A stretch of 64,000 nucleotides of DNA from JBEKCP01 sp049509515 (GTDB taxonomy: Bacteria > Planctomycetota > Planctomycetia > Pirellulales > Thermoguttaceae): positions 1 to 64,000 of the forward strand of contig JBEKZV010000020.1 in NCBI GenBank assembly GCA_049509515.1, written 5' to 3'. Below the pieces are notes generated by a model. It did not search any database. It saw nothing but the letters and a program-made list of their open reading frames with translations, and was not told the origin of the DNA. Shown here piece by piece: positions 8,140 through 16,681 of this stretch (position 1 is the first letter of the stretch; the number at the start of each line of letters is the position of its first letter). The position numbers and the translations under genes are program-made.

Positions 8140-9048
8140 ATGTTCCTCGGCTACAACACCAACGGCATGAACCAGCACGATCTGTCCGACGCAGTCACGC
8201 TGTTGGCCGAGTTGGGCTACCGGGGCGTGGCCATCACGATCGACCACACGGCGCTGCCGCCCTACGCCACCTACAGCCCGCAGCGGCTGCGCCGCCTGCG
8301 ACGCCTGCTGGAGCGGCTGGGGATGCGCTCGGTCATCGAGACGGGTGCGCGGTTCCTGCTGGATCCCCGCCGCAAGCACGAGCCGACGCTCGTGAGCGAC
8401 GATCCGGCGGGCCGCGCCCGGCGAATCGACTTCTACCGCTACGCCGTCGACTGCGCCGCCGAGCTGGGCAGCGATTGCGTGTCGCTCTGGTCGGGGGCCC
8501 CGGCGGCCGGCGCGGCCCGGCCGGCGATGCTCGCCCGCCTCGCCCAGGGACTTCGCCAGGTCCTCGACTACGCCAACCGGGTGGAAGTGACCATTGCCTT
8601 CGAGCCGGAGCCGGGCATGCTCATCGACTCGATGCGGGCCTGGGAAGACTTCCTGGGGCGAGCGGAGCTGCCCGAGCTGCGCTTGACGCTCGACGTCGGC
8701 CACCTGCACTGCCAGGGCGAGGGGCCCATCGACCAGGTCCTCCGCCACTGGGCCTCCCGGCTGGTCAACGTCCACGTCGAGGACATGCGGGTCGGGGTCC
8801 ACGAGCACTTGATGTTCGGCGAGGGCCAGATCGACTTCCCGCCCATCCTGCGGGCGCTCGGCGCGGCGGGCTACGGTGGGGGCCTGTACGTCGAGCTCAG
8901 CCGGCACAGCCACGTGGCCCCCGACGCCGCCCGGCAGGCCCATGCATTCCTGTCCGCAATCCTCCAGGCAGCGGACCCCGGGCTCCAGAAATCCGAAATC
9001 CGAATCCCGAAATCCGAAACAAATCCGAATTACCAAGAGCACCAATGA
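8140..9048 (+). CDS. Sugar phosphate isomerase/epimerase-like TIM-barrel protein
   Basis: A xylose-isomerase-like (AP endonuclease 2 superfamily) TIM barrel of 302 residues. Metal-binding strand ends are visible as VTIAFEPEPGMLI (Glu near residue 158), LRLTLDVGHLHC (Asp/His near 187), LVNVHVEDM and YVELSRHSH. The substrate is unknown. The next gene, a phosphodiesterase-like protein, lies 154 bases downstream on the same strand; a similar pairing occurs in ebo-type clusters. The last ~20 residues (KSEIRIPKSETNPNYQEHQ) come from an AT-richer repeat and are unlikely to be part of the fold. Confidence 0.8.
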   Translation: MFLGYNTNGMNQHDLSDAVTLLAELGYRGVAITIDHTALPPYATYSPQRLRRLRRLLERLGMRSVIETGARFLLDPRRKHEPTLVSDDPAGRARRIDFYRYAVDCAAELGSDCVSLWSGAPAAGAARPAMLARLAQGLRQVLDYANRVEVTIAFEPEPGMLIDSMRAWEDFLGRAELPELRLTLDVGHLHCQGEGPIDQVLRHWASRLVNVHVEDMRVGVHEHLMFGEGQIDFPPILRALGAAGYGGGLYVELSRHSHVAPDAARQAHAFLSAILQAADPGLQKSEIRIPKSETNPNYQEHQ

Positions 9049-9178
9049 CCAAAACGCCGGGATGCAACCGGCCGGTGTTCAGCGGCGTCCCGCACGGCCT
9101 CGCGTTTTTCGTTTGGAACATTCGGATTTCGAGATTTGGATTTGTTTGAGATTTCGAGTTTGCTATTTGAGATTTGAT
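8985..9178. repeat. AT-rich imperfect inverted repeat (ATCCGAAATCCGAA type)
   Basis: Left arm 8985-9030 is a run of ATCCGAAATC-like units; right arm 9118-9178 is the imperfect inverse (TTCGGATTTCGAGATTTGG and onward). The low GC stands out against the surroundings. The left arm is translated as the tail of the isomerase. Confidence 0.65.
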
Positions 9179-9202
9179 CGCCTCCCCCGGGGATCGCCTT
9201 CC

Positions 9203-10561
9203 ATGCCAAGCCTAATTCTCCTGTCGATCCCCGGCCTGCGTGAAAAGGACGTGGCCGCGATGCCCGCATTGCGGGAACTGACCGCCGGAGGCCAGATCGC
9301 CGACCTGGTGCCGAGCTTTCCGTGCGTGACCTGCCCCGTGCAGGCCGCCATGACGACCGGCCAACTGCCGCGGGCCCACGGGGTGGTTGGCAACGGGTTC
9401 TACTGGCGAGAGCGGCGGCGGATCGAGATGTGGACCGCGCCGAACGAGTGCATCGAGCGGCCGCAGATTTGGGACCTCCTGTCGCACGCCACGGCAGAGG
9501 ATGCTCCACGTGGTGCCCGGGCGTCGGCCGCCTGGTTTCTGATGCACCTGCGGGACTGCGAGGCGGAGTACGTCTGTACGCCGGCCCCGGTACACAACCC
9601 CGACGGCTCCGAGTCGCTGTGGTGCTACACCCGGCCGGCGGAGCTTTACGGCCTGCTCAGGGACGAGCTGGGGCATTTCCCGCTCCAGCACTTCTGGGGC
9701 CCGCTGGCCAACCTCCGCTCCACCGCCTGGATTGCGGCCTCGGCGGTGAGTGCGGCCCGGCGGTGGAAGCCCGACTTCTTTATGATCTATCTGCCGCACC
9801 TGGACTATGCGGCCCAGCGGACCGGCCCCGACAGCCCACAGGCCCAGAAGGCCGTGGCGGAGCTCGACGACGTGCTGGGGCGGCTCGGCGCCGCGATGGG
9901 CGAAATCTACGCCCCGGGGCCCTTGTGGCTCGTGGCCGGCGAATATGCCATCACGCCGGTCGATCACGTGGCCTACCCCAACCGCGTCCTGCGGCAGGCC
10001 GGCCTCCTGGCGGTCCGCGACGAGCCCGACGGCGAGCACCTCGACCTGGCAGCCAGCCGGGCCTGGGCCCTGGCGGACCACCAGTTCTCACACGTTTTCG
10101 TGGCCCGGGGCGATGCGGAAACGACGGCCCGCGTGGCCGAGCTGTTCCGCGCGGAGCCGGGCATCGCCGAGGTCCTGGCCGGCCCCCAGCGGGCCCGTTA
10201 CGCCCTCGATCATCCCCGCAGCGGCGACGTGATCCTCATCTCCGCGCCCAACAGTTGGCAGGCCTATTACTATTGGCTTTCCGACGACCGGGCCCCGGCC
10301 TTCGCCCGCACGGTCGACATCCACCGCAAGCCGGGCTACGACCCGGTGGAGCTGCACGTGGACCTGCCCACCAAGAGCATTCCCCTCGACGCGACCCTCG
10401 TGCGTGGCTCGCACGGCGCCCCCGCCGCCGACCGCGCCCAGCAAACGGTGCTGGTGGCCTCGCAGCCGATCCTGCCGGCGAGCCCGACGCTGGCCGACAC
10501 TGATGTGTTCGATACCGTCTTGGGGCATTTCGGGCTGGGGGCGAACAAGGGCATTGTTTAG
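9203..10561 (+). CDS. Nucleotide pyrophosphatase/phosphodiesterase-like (alkaline phosphatase superfamily) protein
   Basis: A 452-residue alkaline-phosphatase-fold protein resembling the NPP-like members found beside TIM-barrel isomerases. The nucleophile region FPCVTCPVQAAMTTG (Thr) and RAHGVVGNGFYWRE are clear. A metal-ligand region LPHLDYAAQRTGPD and the late motif VDIHRKPGYDPVEL are conserved. The usual NPP metal motif SDHG is replaced by AGEYAITPVDH, so the metal site may differ. No signal peptide is seen, suggesting a cytoplasmic role. Start chosen at the ATG where similarity begins; upstream sequence is repeat. Confidence 0.8.
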   Translation: MPSLILLSIPGLREKDVAAMPALRELTAGGQIADLVPSFPCVTCPVQAAMTTGQLPRAHGVVGNGFYWRERRRIEMWTAPNECIERPQIWDLLSHATAEDAPRGARASAAWFLMHLRDCEAEYVCTPAPVHNPDGSESLWCYTRPAELYGLLRDELGHFPLQHFWGPLANLRSTAWIAASAVSAARRWKPDFFMIYLPHLDYAAQRTGPDSPQAQKAVAELDDVLGRLGAAMGEIYAPGPLWLVAGEYAITPVDHVAYPNRVLRQAGLLAVRDEPDGEHLDLAASRAWALADHQFSHVFVARGDAETTARVAELFRAEPGIAEVLAGPQRARYALDHPRSGDVILISAPNSWQAYYYWLSDDRAPAFARTVDIHRKPGYDPVELHVDLPTKSIPLDATLVRGSHGAPAADRAQQTVLVASQPILPASPTLADTDVFDTVLGHFGLGANKGIV

Positions 10562-10934
10562 CGGGCGACCACGCTTCGCGCGGTGCCTTGCCCGCCGTGC
10601 CATCGCGTGGATTCCGATACGCGTCGCCCGGCGGGTGAGCCCGCCCGCCACACGGCCTGCGACGGCGCCGGTGGTGATCTACGGGAGTTCGCCCATGGGG
10701 TCGCCCACCCGCGCCAAGAGTGGCTTTTCGTGCCGTTCACCCCGGCTCGCGGCTGCCAAGCTCCTCGCAACCCCTATCAAAGTCCGCTTGAACGTGCCAG
10801 CGAACGTCTCGAATGCCCGGCGAGGTGGCTAGAACGCCGTGGATGGCTTGCGCTGCCGCGGCCTGAATTCCACGTTCTCGCCCACCGGAGGAATTCACCC
10901 GAAAAATGGCGGGGCTCGCTGCGATCGGCCCACC
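10562..10934. other. Intergenic region without a credible gene
   Basis: This stretch between convergent genes holds a GCGGGC/GCCCGC-bounded hairpin at the phosphodiesterase stop (10561-10596, containing ACCACGC-TTC-GCGCGGT with one mismatch). At 10905-10934 there is a right half of the palindromic element seen whole at 27007-27109 (GGGGCTCGCTGCG, then CCCACCCTAC). The plus-strand ORF crossing it shows no protein-like pattern. Confidence 0.5.
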
Positions 10935-11645
10935 CTACGCGCTGCGCCCTTCCAGCAATTCACGCACCTCGTCGACGGAGTACGGCGGCTCCCGACGATG
11001 TAGCACCGCGTGGCAATTCGGACAGACCGGCCGCAGGTCCTCGACGGGATCGACCTCGTAGCCCGCTCCAACGGCCGAGAGCGGCTTGAGGTGATGGACG
11101 TGAGTGAATCCGGCCATTACCTCCCCGTACACGGCAACGAAATCGAACCCGCAGATGAAGCAGGTTGCCCCGTAACGCCTGATGCACTCTTCCCGAGCGC
11201 GGGGATCACGCTCGTAGCGGTTGACCAGTACGGTCTGTACGCTGCCTTCCGAATGGATCGCCCCGCTGGGAACCTCCTCGGGCAGCGTGGTCCCCTGTGC
11301 GCCCTCCGGCGCCCGTCCATTACCAATCAGCTTGTCGCGCAGGCAGTGGTGGCATCGCTTCACGCGGACGCCATTCTCGGCCGCCCACGCCAGGAGTTCC
11401 TCCTCCGACCCGCATACCTTTCGGCTGACCGTCAGAGAGCCGAAGCCGTCCTCCAGCAAGAAGTACGGCGGCCCGTCACCGAGGTGCGTACATCGAGCAC
11501 CGTGAAGGTTGGCGCGAGCTTGGGTCTTCAAGGTAAGAAAGACACCGTCCTGGTGGTCCGTGCGCCACGCTTGAAACCGGTCATGGAATGAGGAATCACC
11601 GACGTCGAAAAACTGGGTTATCATGCCATGGGTTCGCTTTGCCAT
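10935..11645 (-). CDS. HNH endonuclease
   Basis: A 236-residue protein with a C-terminal HNH nuclease domain: CFICGFDF (zinc knuckle), GFTHVHHLKPLS (the catalytic HH), DPVEDLRPVCPNCHAVLH (Asn/His plus second knuckle), about residues 160-225. The N-terminal 150 residues are unassigned and contain one extra CHHC. This layout is typical of stand-alone restriction-type HNH proteins. It begins only 3 bases after the AbiU2-like gene, on the same strand, so the two are almost certainly cotranscribed. The first ATG is used; an in-frame ATG seven codons later is possible. Confidence 0.85.
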   Translation of the reverse strand: MAKRTHGMITQFFDVGDSSFHDRFQAWRTDHQDGVFLTLKTQARANLHGARCTHLGDGPPYFLLEDGFGSLTVSRKVCGSEEELLAWAAENGVRVKRCHHCLRDKLIGNGRAPEGAQGTTLPEEVPSGAIHSEGSVQTVLVNRYERDPRAREECIRRYGATCFICGFDFVAVYGEVMAGFTHVHHLKPLSAVGAGYEVDPVEDLRPVCPNCHAVLHRREPPYSVDEVRELLEGRSA

Positions 11646-11648
11646 TGG

Positions 11649-12302
11649 CTAGGGGCCGGGAGCCATTGTCTTCTGTTCACCGGCCGTGTTCTGCCGCGCG
11701 GCCACCTCGGCGCGCCCTAGACACTGCAACTTCCGGAGCAGCCCTCTTGCCGCGTCCCCCTGGCATCCCGTGTCCAATGAGATTTCGACGCCACCGCGCG
11801 CCGCCAAGGTTTCCAAAATGTCGCGCATCCCGCCAAGCAAGGCCTCGATCTCGCCGACACTCACGCCCGCCACCGTTGTCGTGCCAGACACTACCGCGAG
11901 GTCAGTGTGCGCGAGACGCTTGTTTCTGAGCGCCCGAATAGACAAAGTCCCACGGGCGGCAACCAATGCCTGCCATTTTCCCTTGGCCTCTGCCACCAGC
12001 GCAGGGTCGAGGGCACCGTCGATAAGCATGAGCAACCGCGGGAAGGAGAGATTGTACCGCCCGGGCGTTCCCGGGGGGTCGGAGAGCCGGCCCAGTGACA
12101 AGATCACGGAATTGGCGAGAGCGCCCTGCACAAGTGCAAAGAAATCGTTCGCTATCGACCTCAGTAGGTCGGCTGCTTCCCTGCTTGGCACCAGCGCGCG
12201 GTAGTTTGCCCAGTATTCCGCGGCCTCCAACACCTGTTCACAAAGCAGGTTGAAGGTCGTCCGCAGTTCTGGCCCCCAACGACCTGGCGCGACGTCAAAC
12301 AT
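11649..12302 (-). CDS. HEPN protein of AbiU2 type
   Basis: A 217-residue helical protein. Its middle (FFALVQGALANSVILSLGRL, NLSFPRLLML) and the motif ALRNKRLAHTDL (Arg126 to His132, an RX5H arrangement) match what I know of the AbiU2-type HEPN domain. HEPN proteins are usually RNases in toxin-antitoxin or abortive infection systems, with the R...H pair as active site. Here it sits between an antitoxin-like gene (48 bases upstream) and an HNH endonuclease (3 bases downstream). The C-terminal 25 residues look disordered. Function as a toxin is inferred, not shown. Confidence 0.72.
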   Translation of the reverse strand: MFDVAPGRWGPELRTTFNLLCEQVLEAAEYWANYRALVPSREAADLLRSIANDFFALVQGALANSVILSLGRLSDPPGTPGRYNLSFPRLLMLIDGALDPALVAEAKGKWQALVAARGTLSIRALRNKRLAHTDLAVVSGTTTVAGVSVGEIEALLGGMRDILETLAARGGVEISLDTGCQGDAARGLLRKLQCLGRAEVAARQNTAGEQKTMAPGP

Positions 12303-12350
12303 CCCCCACCCTTTCCAAGTTGAATGATACGGGCGGGAAAGGCACCAGCA

Positions 12351-12569
12351 CTACTTCCCCGACGCGAGGTACGACCACGCGGCTTCCTCCTCGGGATGGC
12401 TCCAGTCCTCGGCCAGCGATGCTTCGCTCAGCAAGGCGGTTTCACCGGCCCCACTCGGCGACTCGTCGAGGATGGTTACCAGGGCTCGGCAGCGGGCGGA
12501 GACGTGTACCGGCGCGAGAAGCCGAACTCTCCCCTCTTGGTCAACCATGGCCTCGACAGCCTGGATCAT
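12351..12569 (-). CDS. Small antitoxin-like protein
   Basis: A 72-residue acidic protein, MIQAVEAMVDQEGRVRL followed by ARCRALVTILDE, ETALLSEASLAEDW and PEEEAAWSYL. This is the pattern of small AbrB/DUF-type antitoxins that usually precede a PIN or MazF toxin. Start at 12569 is chosen because GGAGGTG lies 4-5 bases upstream; ATGs at 12587 and 12635 are alternatives. No PIN or MazF gene follows. The next gene on the strand is the HEPN protein, so this is either its partner or an orphan. Confidence 0.72.
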   Translation of the reverse strand: MIQAVEAMVDQEGRVRLLAPVHVSARCRALVTILDESPSGAGETALLSEASLAEDWSHPEEEAAWSYLASGK

Positions 12570-12721
12570 ATCCACCTCCGTCGCCATTGTAGACAGGCGC
12601 GGCAGGGATTGCCAAGCGGCCGGAAGGGAAGCCACGTGGCGAACTCTTGGCCCATCACCCCGGGCACCACGCCCCGTGGTCTCTCTCCGCGAGGGAGAGG
12701 GGAGCTTTCCGGCGCAGCCCC

Positions 12722-14008
12722 TTACTCAGGCAACGGGCGGCCCTTGGTCTCCGGCGCCAGCCAGATGAGCAGCATGCCGGCCACGTATACGAGGCTGATG
12801 GTCGCACACGCCCGCGGATAACTCCCATCGAACAACTGCATCAACCGCCCGGTTTCGAGCACGCCGGCCAGGGCGAAGATGCGGCCGGAATTGTAGCACA
12901 CTCCCTGACCGGTGGCGCGCACGCGGGTGGGGAAGATCTCCGGGAGGTACAGGGGTAGCCAGCCGTAGAACGAGGCCGTCGCGGCGCCGGCCAGGAAGGC
13001 AGCCAGCAGGAACAGGTTGTCATACGCCGTCAGGCCGCGAAACATGAGTTGGCAGATCACCAGCGACGAGAGGCACAGGCCGAAGTAGGCCGGCCGCCGC
13101 CCGAACCGGCCGCCCACCAACGGCCCGATGAACGTCCCGAGAATCGCCCCCGCGGCCAGCATGATCTGGACCGTGCCCTTGGCGTGCGGGTTGCCGGGGC
13201 CCGCCAACTGGTCGGCCCAGGTGGGCAGGAACGCCTGCACCGAGCCCCACGTGCCGATCAGCGCCACCGAGGCCAACGCGATTCCCAGCAGCGTCGGCCA
13301 GATCAGCCGCGTGCCGAAGATCTCGCGGAGCGGCCGGGCCGCCGCGCTGCGGACCGCCTGCCGCCACCGCTCGGACTCCGGCACGAACGGCAGGATCGCC
13401 AGCGCCAGCACCGCCGGGCTGGCGGAAGCCAGCATCGTCCACCGCCAGCACTCGGGCGTGACCTTCCAGCCCACGGCCATCACTCCCACCAGCAGGTAGC
13501 CCACGTTGCCGGCGGCGCCCATCACGCCGGCCAGCAGGGGGCGGCGTTTTTCCGGCCAGCACTCCAGCACCAGGGCCACGGCCAGCGACCATTGGCCCCC
13601 CATGCCCAACGCGGCCAGGAACCGCAGCACGCCCAGGTGTACCGGCTGGGTGGCGAAGTAGCAGCCCGCCGTGAATCCCGAGTAGGCCAGCACGCTCAGG
13701 CCCATCGCCCGCACCCGGCCGATGCGGTCGCCCAGCCAGCCGAAGAGCAGTCCCCCGGCGGCCGCCCCGAGCAGGAAGAGGGCCATGAAGTAGGAGATCC
13801 ATTGTCCCACGCGGGCTTCTTCGCCGGCCGTCGGTCCGAACAGGTCCTGGAGAGCGGGCCGCGCGACCACCGAGAACAGCCCCATCTGCACGCCGTCCAA
13901 CATCCAGCCCAGCACCGCGGCCACGAGCACCAGCCACGGCCGCTGGCCGGTCCCGGGCCGTCGGTCAGGCGCAGGCGGCACGTCGTTTCTCGGATCCTCT
14001 CGCGTCAT
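12722..14008 (-). CDS. MFS transporter
   Basis: A 428-residue, 12-helix major facilitator, closest in motif pattern to the sugar/aromatic-acid:H+ symporter branch. The loop 2-3 signature is GWLGDRIGRVRAMGLSVLAY; PESERWR lies in the central loop; FPTRVRATGQGVCYN and APETKG are the late family motifs. The start ATG at 14008 overlaps the TGA of the upstream aldose epimerase gene (ATGA), indicating translational coupling and suggesting it imports a sugar whose anomers the epimerase interconverts. That pairing is inference. Confidence 0.9.
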   Translation of the reverse strand: MTREDPRNDVPPAPDRRPGTGQRPWLVLVAAVLGWMLDGVQMGLFSVVARPALQDLFGPTAGEEARVGQWISYFMALFLLGAAAGGLLFGWLGDRIGRVRAMGLSVLAYSGFTAGCYFATQPVHLGVLRFLAALGMGGQWSLAVALVLECWPEKRRPLLAGVMGAAGNVGYLLVGVMAVGWKVTPECWRWTMLASASPAVLALAILPFVPESERWRQAVRSAAARPLREIFGTRLIWPTLLGIALASVALIGTWGSVQAFLPTWADQLAGPGNPHAKGTVQIMLAAGAILGTFIGPLVGGRFGRRPAYFGLCLSSLVICQLMFRGLTAYDNLFLLAAFLAGAATASFYGWLPLYLPEIFPTRVRATGQGVCYNSGRIFALAGVLETGRLMQLFDGSYPRACATISLVYVAGMLLIWLAPETKGRPLPE

Positions 14009-15171
14009 CGGCACTCCGAGAAACGATAGATGCAGGTCTGCCGGTACGTCTGGCCGGGCCGCAGAATGATCGACGGGAACTCGGGGCGGTTGACCGAGTC
14101 GGGCAGATGGGCGGTCTCCAGGCACACGCCGGCGTGCTTGCCGTAAACCGCCCCCTGCTTGCCGTGGAGCGTGCCGTCCAGGTAATTACCGGTGTAGAGC
14201 ACTACCGCCGGCTCGGTGGAAAAGACCTCCAGCCGCCGCCCGCTCTTGGGCGCGTCGAGCGTGGCCATCGGCACCAGGCCGGGACCCGTGCGATCCACGA
14301 GGTAGCTCATGTCGTAGCCGCCGGCCACGGCGGTGCCGGGCTGCATCCGCTCGCCGATGGCCGCCGGCACGCGGAAATCCAGCGGGGTGCCGGCCACCGC
14401 ACCGATGCGGCCGCTGGGAATGCCCTTCTGGTCCAACTGCGTGCAGCGGCCGGCGTACACCCGCAGCACGTGGTCCAGCACGCTGCCGCTGCCGGCGCCG
14501 TTCAAGTTGAAGTACGTGTGGTGGGTCAGGTTGACCGGCGTGGGCCGGTCGCCGGCCGCCGTGTACTCGATCCTGAGATCGTTCTGCTCGGTGAGCGTGT
14601 AAACCACGGTCACGTCGAGGTTGCCCGGATAGCCCTGGTCGCCGTCTGGGCTGTGGTGAGTGAACTTCACCGCGGGAGCCGCGGAGCCTGCCAGCGGCTC
14701 GCCGCGCCAGACCACCTTGCTGAAACCCTTCGTGCCGCCGTGCAGGTGGTGCGGCGGGTTGTTGATCGTCAACTGGTACGGCTTGCCCTCCAGGGTGAAT
14801 TTCCCCTGGCTGATGCGGAACGCCACCCGGCCGACGGTGCAGCCGAAGTAGGGACTCTCGGTCTCGTACTGCGCCAGGCGATCGAAGCCCAGCACGACGT
14901 CCGCGAGCTTTCCCTGGCCGTCGGGTACCAAAAGCTCGGTTACGGTGGCCCCGTAGCTCACGAGCCGCACCGTCATCCCGTGGGAATTGCGGAGCGTGTA
15001 GCGGTCCACGGCCGCGCCGTCGGCGGTCGTGCCGAAGTGGTCTTTTTCCATGCCGGTCTTGCTCCCGGGTGAGCCCGAGCGGGCCGTCGCCGCCGGGCCG
15101 CCGGCCAGCCCGAGAGCCAGTAGCGCGATCCAGAAACACCGGAAGCCGGGCAGGCAGTGGAAACGGTCCAT
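14005..15171 (-). CDS. galM: Secreted aldose 1-epimerase (mutarotase)
   Basis: Interconverts alpha and beta anomers of hexoses. The 388-residue product has a Sec-type signal (residues 1-30, LLALGLAGGPAATA), so it likely works outside the cytoplasm. Mutarotase motifs are all present: SYGATVTELLVPD, NNPPHHLHGGTKGF, TPVNLTHHTYFNLNG (catalytic His) and HAGVCLETAHLPDSVN (catalytic Glu). The first ATG with a signal peptide (15171) is used, although the frame is open far upstream. It is coupled to the MFS gene by a 4-base overlap. Confidence 0.93.
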   Translation of the reverse strand: MDRFHCLPGFRCFWIALLALGLAGGPAATARSGSPGSKTGMEKDHFGTTADGAAVDRYTLRNSHGMTVRLVSYGATVTELLVPDGQGKLADVVLGFDRLAQYETESPYFGCTVGRVAFRISQGKFTLEGKPYQLTINNPPHHLHGGTKGFSKVVWRGEPLAGSAAPAVKFTHHSPDGDQGYPGNLDVTVVYTLTEQNDLRIEYTAAGDRPTPVNLTHHTYFNLNGAGSGSVLDHVLRVYAGRCTQLDQKGIPSGRIGAVAGTPLDFRVPAAIGERMQPGTAVAGGYDMSYLVDRTGPGLVPMATLDAPKSGRRLEVFSTEPAVVLYTGNYLDGTLHGKQGAVYGKHAGVCLETAHLPDSVNRPEFPSIILRPGQTYRQTCIYRFSECR

Positions 15172-15263
15172 AAGCGGGCGTGGTTCGATTGGGGGATAGT
15201 GTCGCAATGTCGTGCGGGCGATTTCCCTTGATCTTGACCGCGGAATCGGCGTTGTCAAGGTCC

Positions 15264-16430
15264 TCACAGGCCGCCCAGCTCCCGCCAGGCGTCGCGGAAA
15301 TGCTTGAGGGTTTCCCAGGGGGCGGTGATCGGGGTGTTGCAGCTCGAGGAAAACACGAAGCGGTGCGCGAAAGGGGCCATCCGCGCGAACAGGTCGCGGA
15401 CGTAAGCGAATACGGCCTCCCGGGTCCGCAGCCGCTCGAACTCCAGCGCGCTGATGCCGCCGGTGACAATCCCGCGGTCGCCCAAGAGCCGCAGGGCCTC
15501 GTCCAGCTCGACGTCGCCCAGCGGGGGAGCGGCCACGCCTTCCAGGCCGTCGACGCCCAGCGAGGCCAGCAGGCCCAGGACGGCCCGCTGCCGGCCGCAG
15601 GCGTGTACCAGCAAGCGGCTGCCGTGTGCGTGGCAGATGCGGGCGGCTTGCTCGTAGAACGAGGCCGAGCACTGCCGGACCGCCGAGGGCGTGTGGAAGA
15701 GCGTGTCGAGGTTGTCCATGGCGAGCATCGCCGGGACGCCGGCGGCCGCGATCTGCTCGGCCAGGTCGAGCATGGCCGCCTCGTGCAGGGCCACGAGCGC
15801 CGCCGCCCGCCCCGGATCGTCGACCAGCAAGTAGCAGGTGTTGACCGGGTTCATCGCGAAGTGAAGCATTTTCAGGGGGCAGTACAGCTCGCCGGCGACG
15901 ACGTAGCCGTCCTGGCCGACCTCCGCCTGGACCGCCCGGTAGCGGTCGGCGGCGAACCGCCAGCGCCGGCCGCGGACGAGTTCCTCCAGCGCGTCGAGCT
16001 CCCGCGGAAGGTCGTCCACGACGAACTTCTCCTGCACGAGCGTGGACTGGTCGGTCCGGTAACGCTGCCGCTCGGTGAGCGTGCCTTTCTTGGTGTGGTA
16101 GACGCGGTGGAAGACGCGGTCCTGGCCCTGCCGCGTCTCCCGCTCTTCGCACGTCACGCCGCTCCAGACCAGGTCGCTCAGTCCGCCGAGCCAGCAGGTC
16201 TGCTGATCGCTGTAGAGGTTGCGGCTCAGGACATCCAGCCCCAGGTGCCGCAGGAGGTCCAACTGCGACTTGCAATGGGCGATCTCGGGCGGCAGGCCGC
16301 GGCGCTCGTGGTGCGCGAACCACTGCCAATAGTTCGGCGAATAGACGATCCGCTCCGGCCGCCGGCCAGCCAACACGGCGGCGACCGCCTCGCGGCCGGT
16401 CATGGGGCGTTGGGTCTCGTTGCGGTTCAT
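15264..16430 (-). CDS. Uroporphyrinogen decarboxylase-family protein (MtaA/CmuA-like)
   Basis: A 388-residue TIM-barrel protein of the UroD superfamily. It keeps an HXC...C zinc pattern (LLVHACGRQ near residue 300 and FSSSCNTPITAPWE near 365), typical of corrinoid methyltransferases of the MtaA/CmuA type rather than of haem-pathway HemE. MLAMDNLDTLF and GVDGLEGVAAPPLGD are other barrel motifs. Such genes are common and often catabolic in planctomycetes; the methyl donor is unknown. Start at 16430 (MNRNETQRP) is a choice among in-frame ATGs at 16403, 16430 and 16451. Confidence 0.78.
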   Translation of the reverse strand: MNRNETQRPMTGREAVAAVLAGRRPERIVYSPNYWQWFAHHERRGLPPEIAHCKSQLDLLRHLGLDVLSRNLYSDQQTCWLGGLSDLVWSGVTCEERETRQGQDRVFHRVYHTKKGTLTERQRYRTDQSTLVQEKFVVDDLPRELDALEELVRGRRWRFAADRYRAVQAEVGQDGYVVAGELYCPLKMLHFAMNPVNTCYLLVDDPGRAAALVALHEAAMLDLAEQIAAAGVPAMLAMDNLDTLFHTPSAVRQCSASFYEQAARICHAHGSRLLVHACGRQRAVLGLLASLGVDGLEGVAAPPLGDVELDEALRLLGDRGIVTGGISALEFERLRTREAVFAYVRDLFARMAPFAHRFVFSSSCNTPITAPWETLKHFRDAWRELGGL

Positions 16431-16514
16431 CAGGGCGGCGTCTCCGGGCATCGGCGGTAGATTGTACACCGGCCGCTGCCTGCGGATATACGTCCGCGGC
16501 TACTGCCCACTACC

Positions 16515-16542
16515 TTGCACGGGCCGGCTGGGTTCGTATAAT
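16515..16542 (+). promoter_or_regulatory. Possible sigma-70 promoter for the 16682 gene
   Basis: TTGCAC (16515-16520), 16-base spacer, TATAAT (16537-16542). The -10 is perfect and the -35 is weak. It would give a leader of about 130 bases. Confidence 0.35.
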
Positions 16543-16681
16543 GCCGGCGTTCGCGGAGCTTACCGCACCAAGGGGGGTGTGCCACTTTTCCTCCCCACCT
16601 CGGGGGTTATATGCTACAATCTCCTAGGGACGCGGTTTTCATGGAGTCCCATGAGTCCTTGACGGCTGGAAAGGTTTTGCC

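Noticed and set aside
10935..11645. HNH gene as a homing endonuclease or group II intron part
   Set aside because: No intron ends, intein motifs or interrupted host gene are visible around it.
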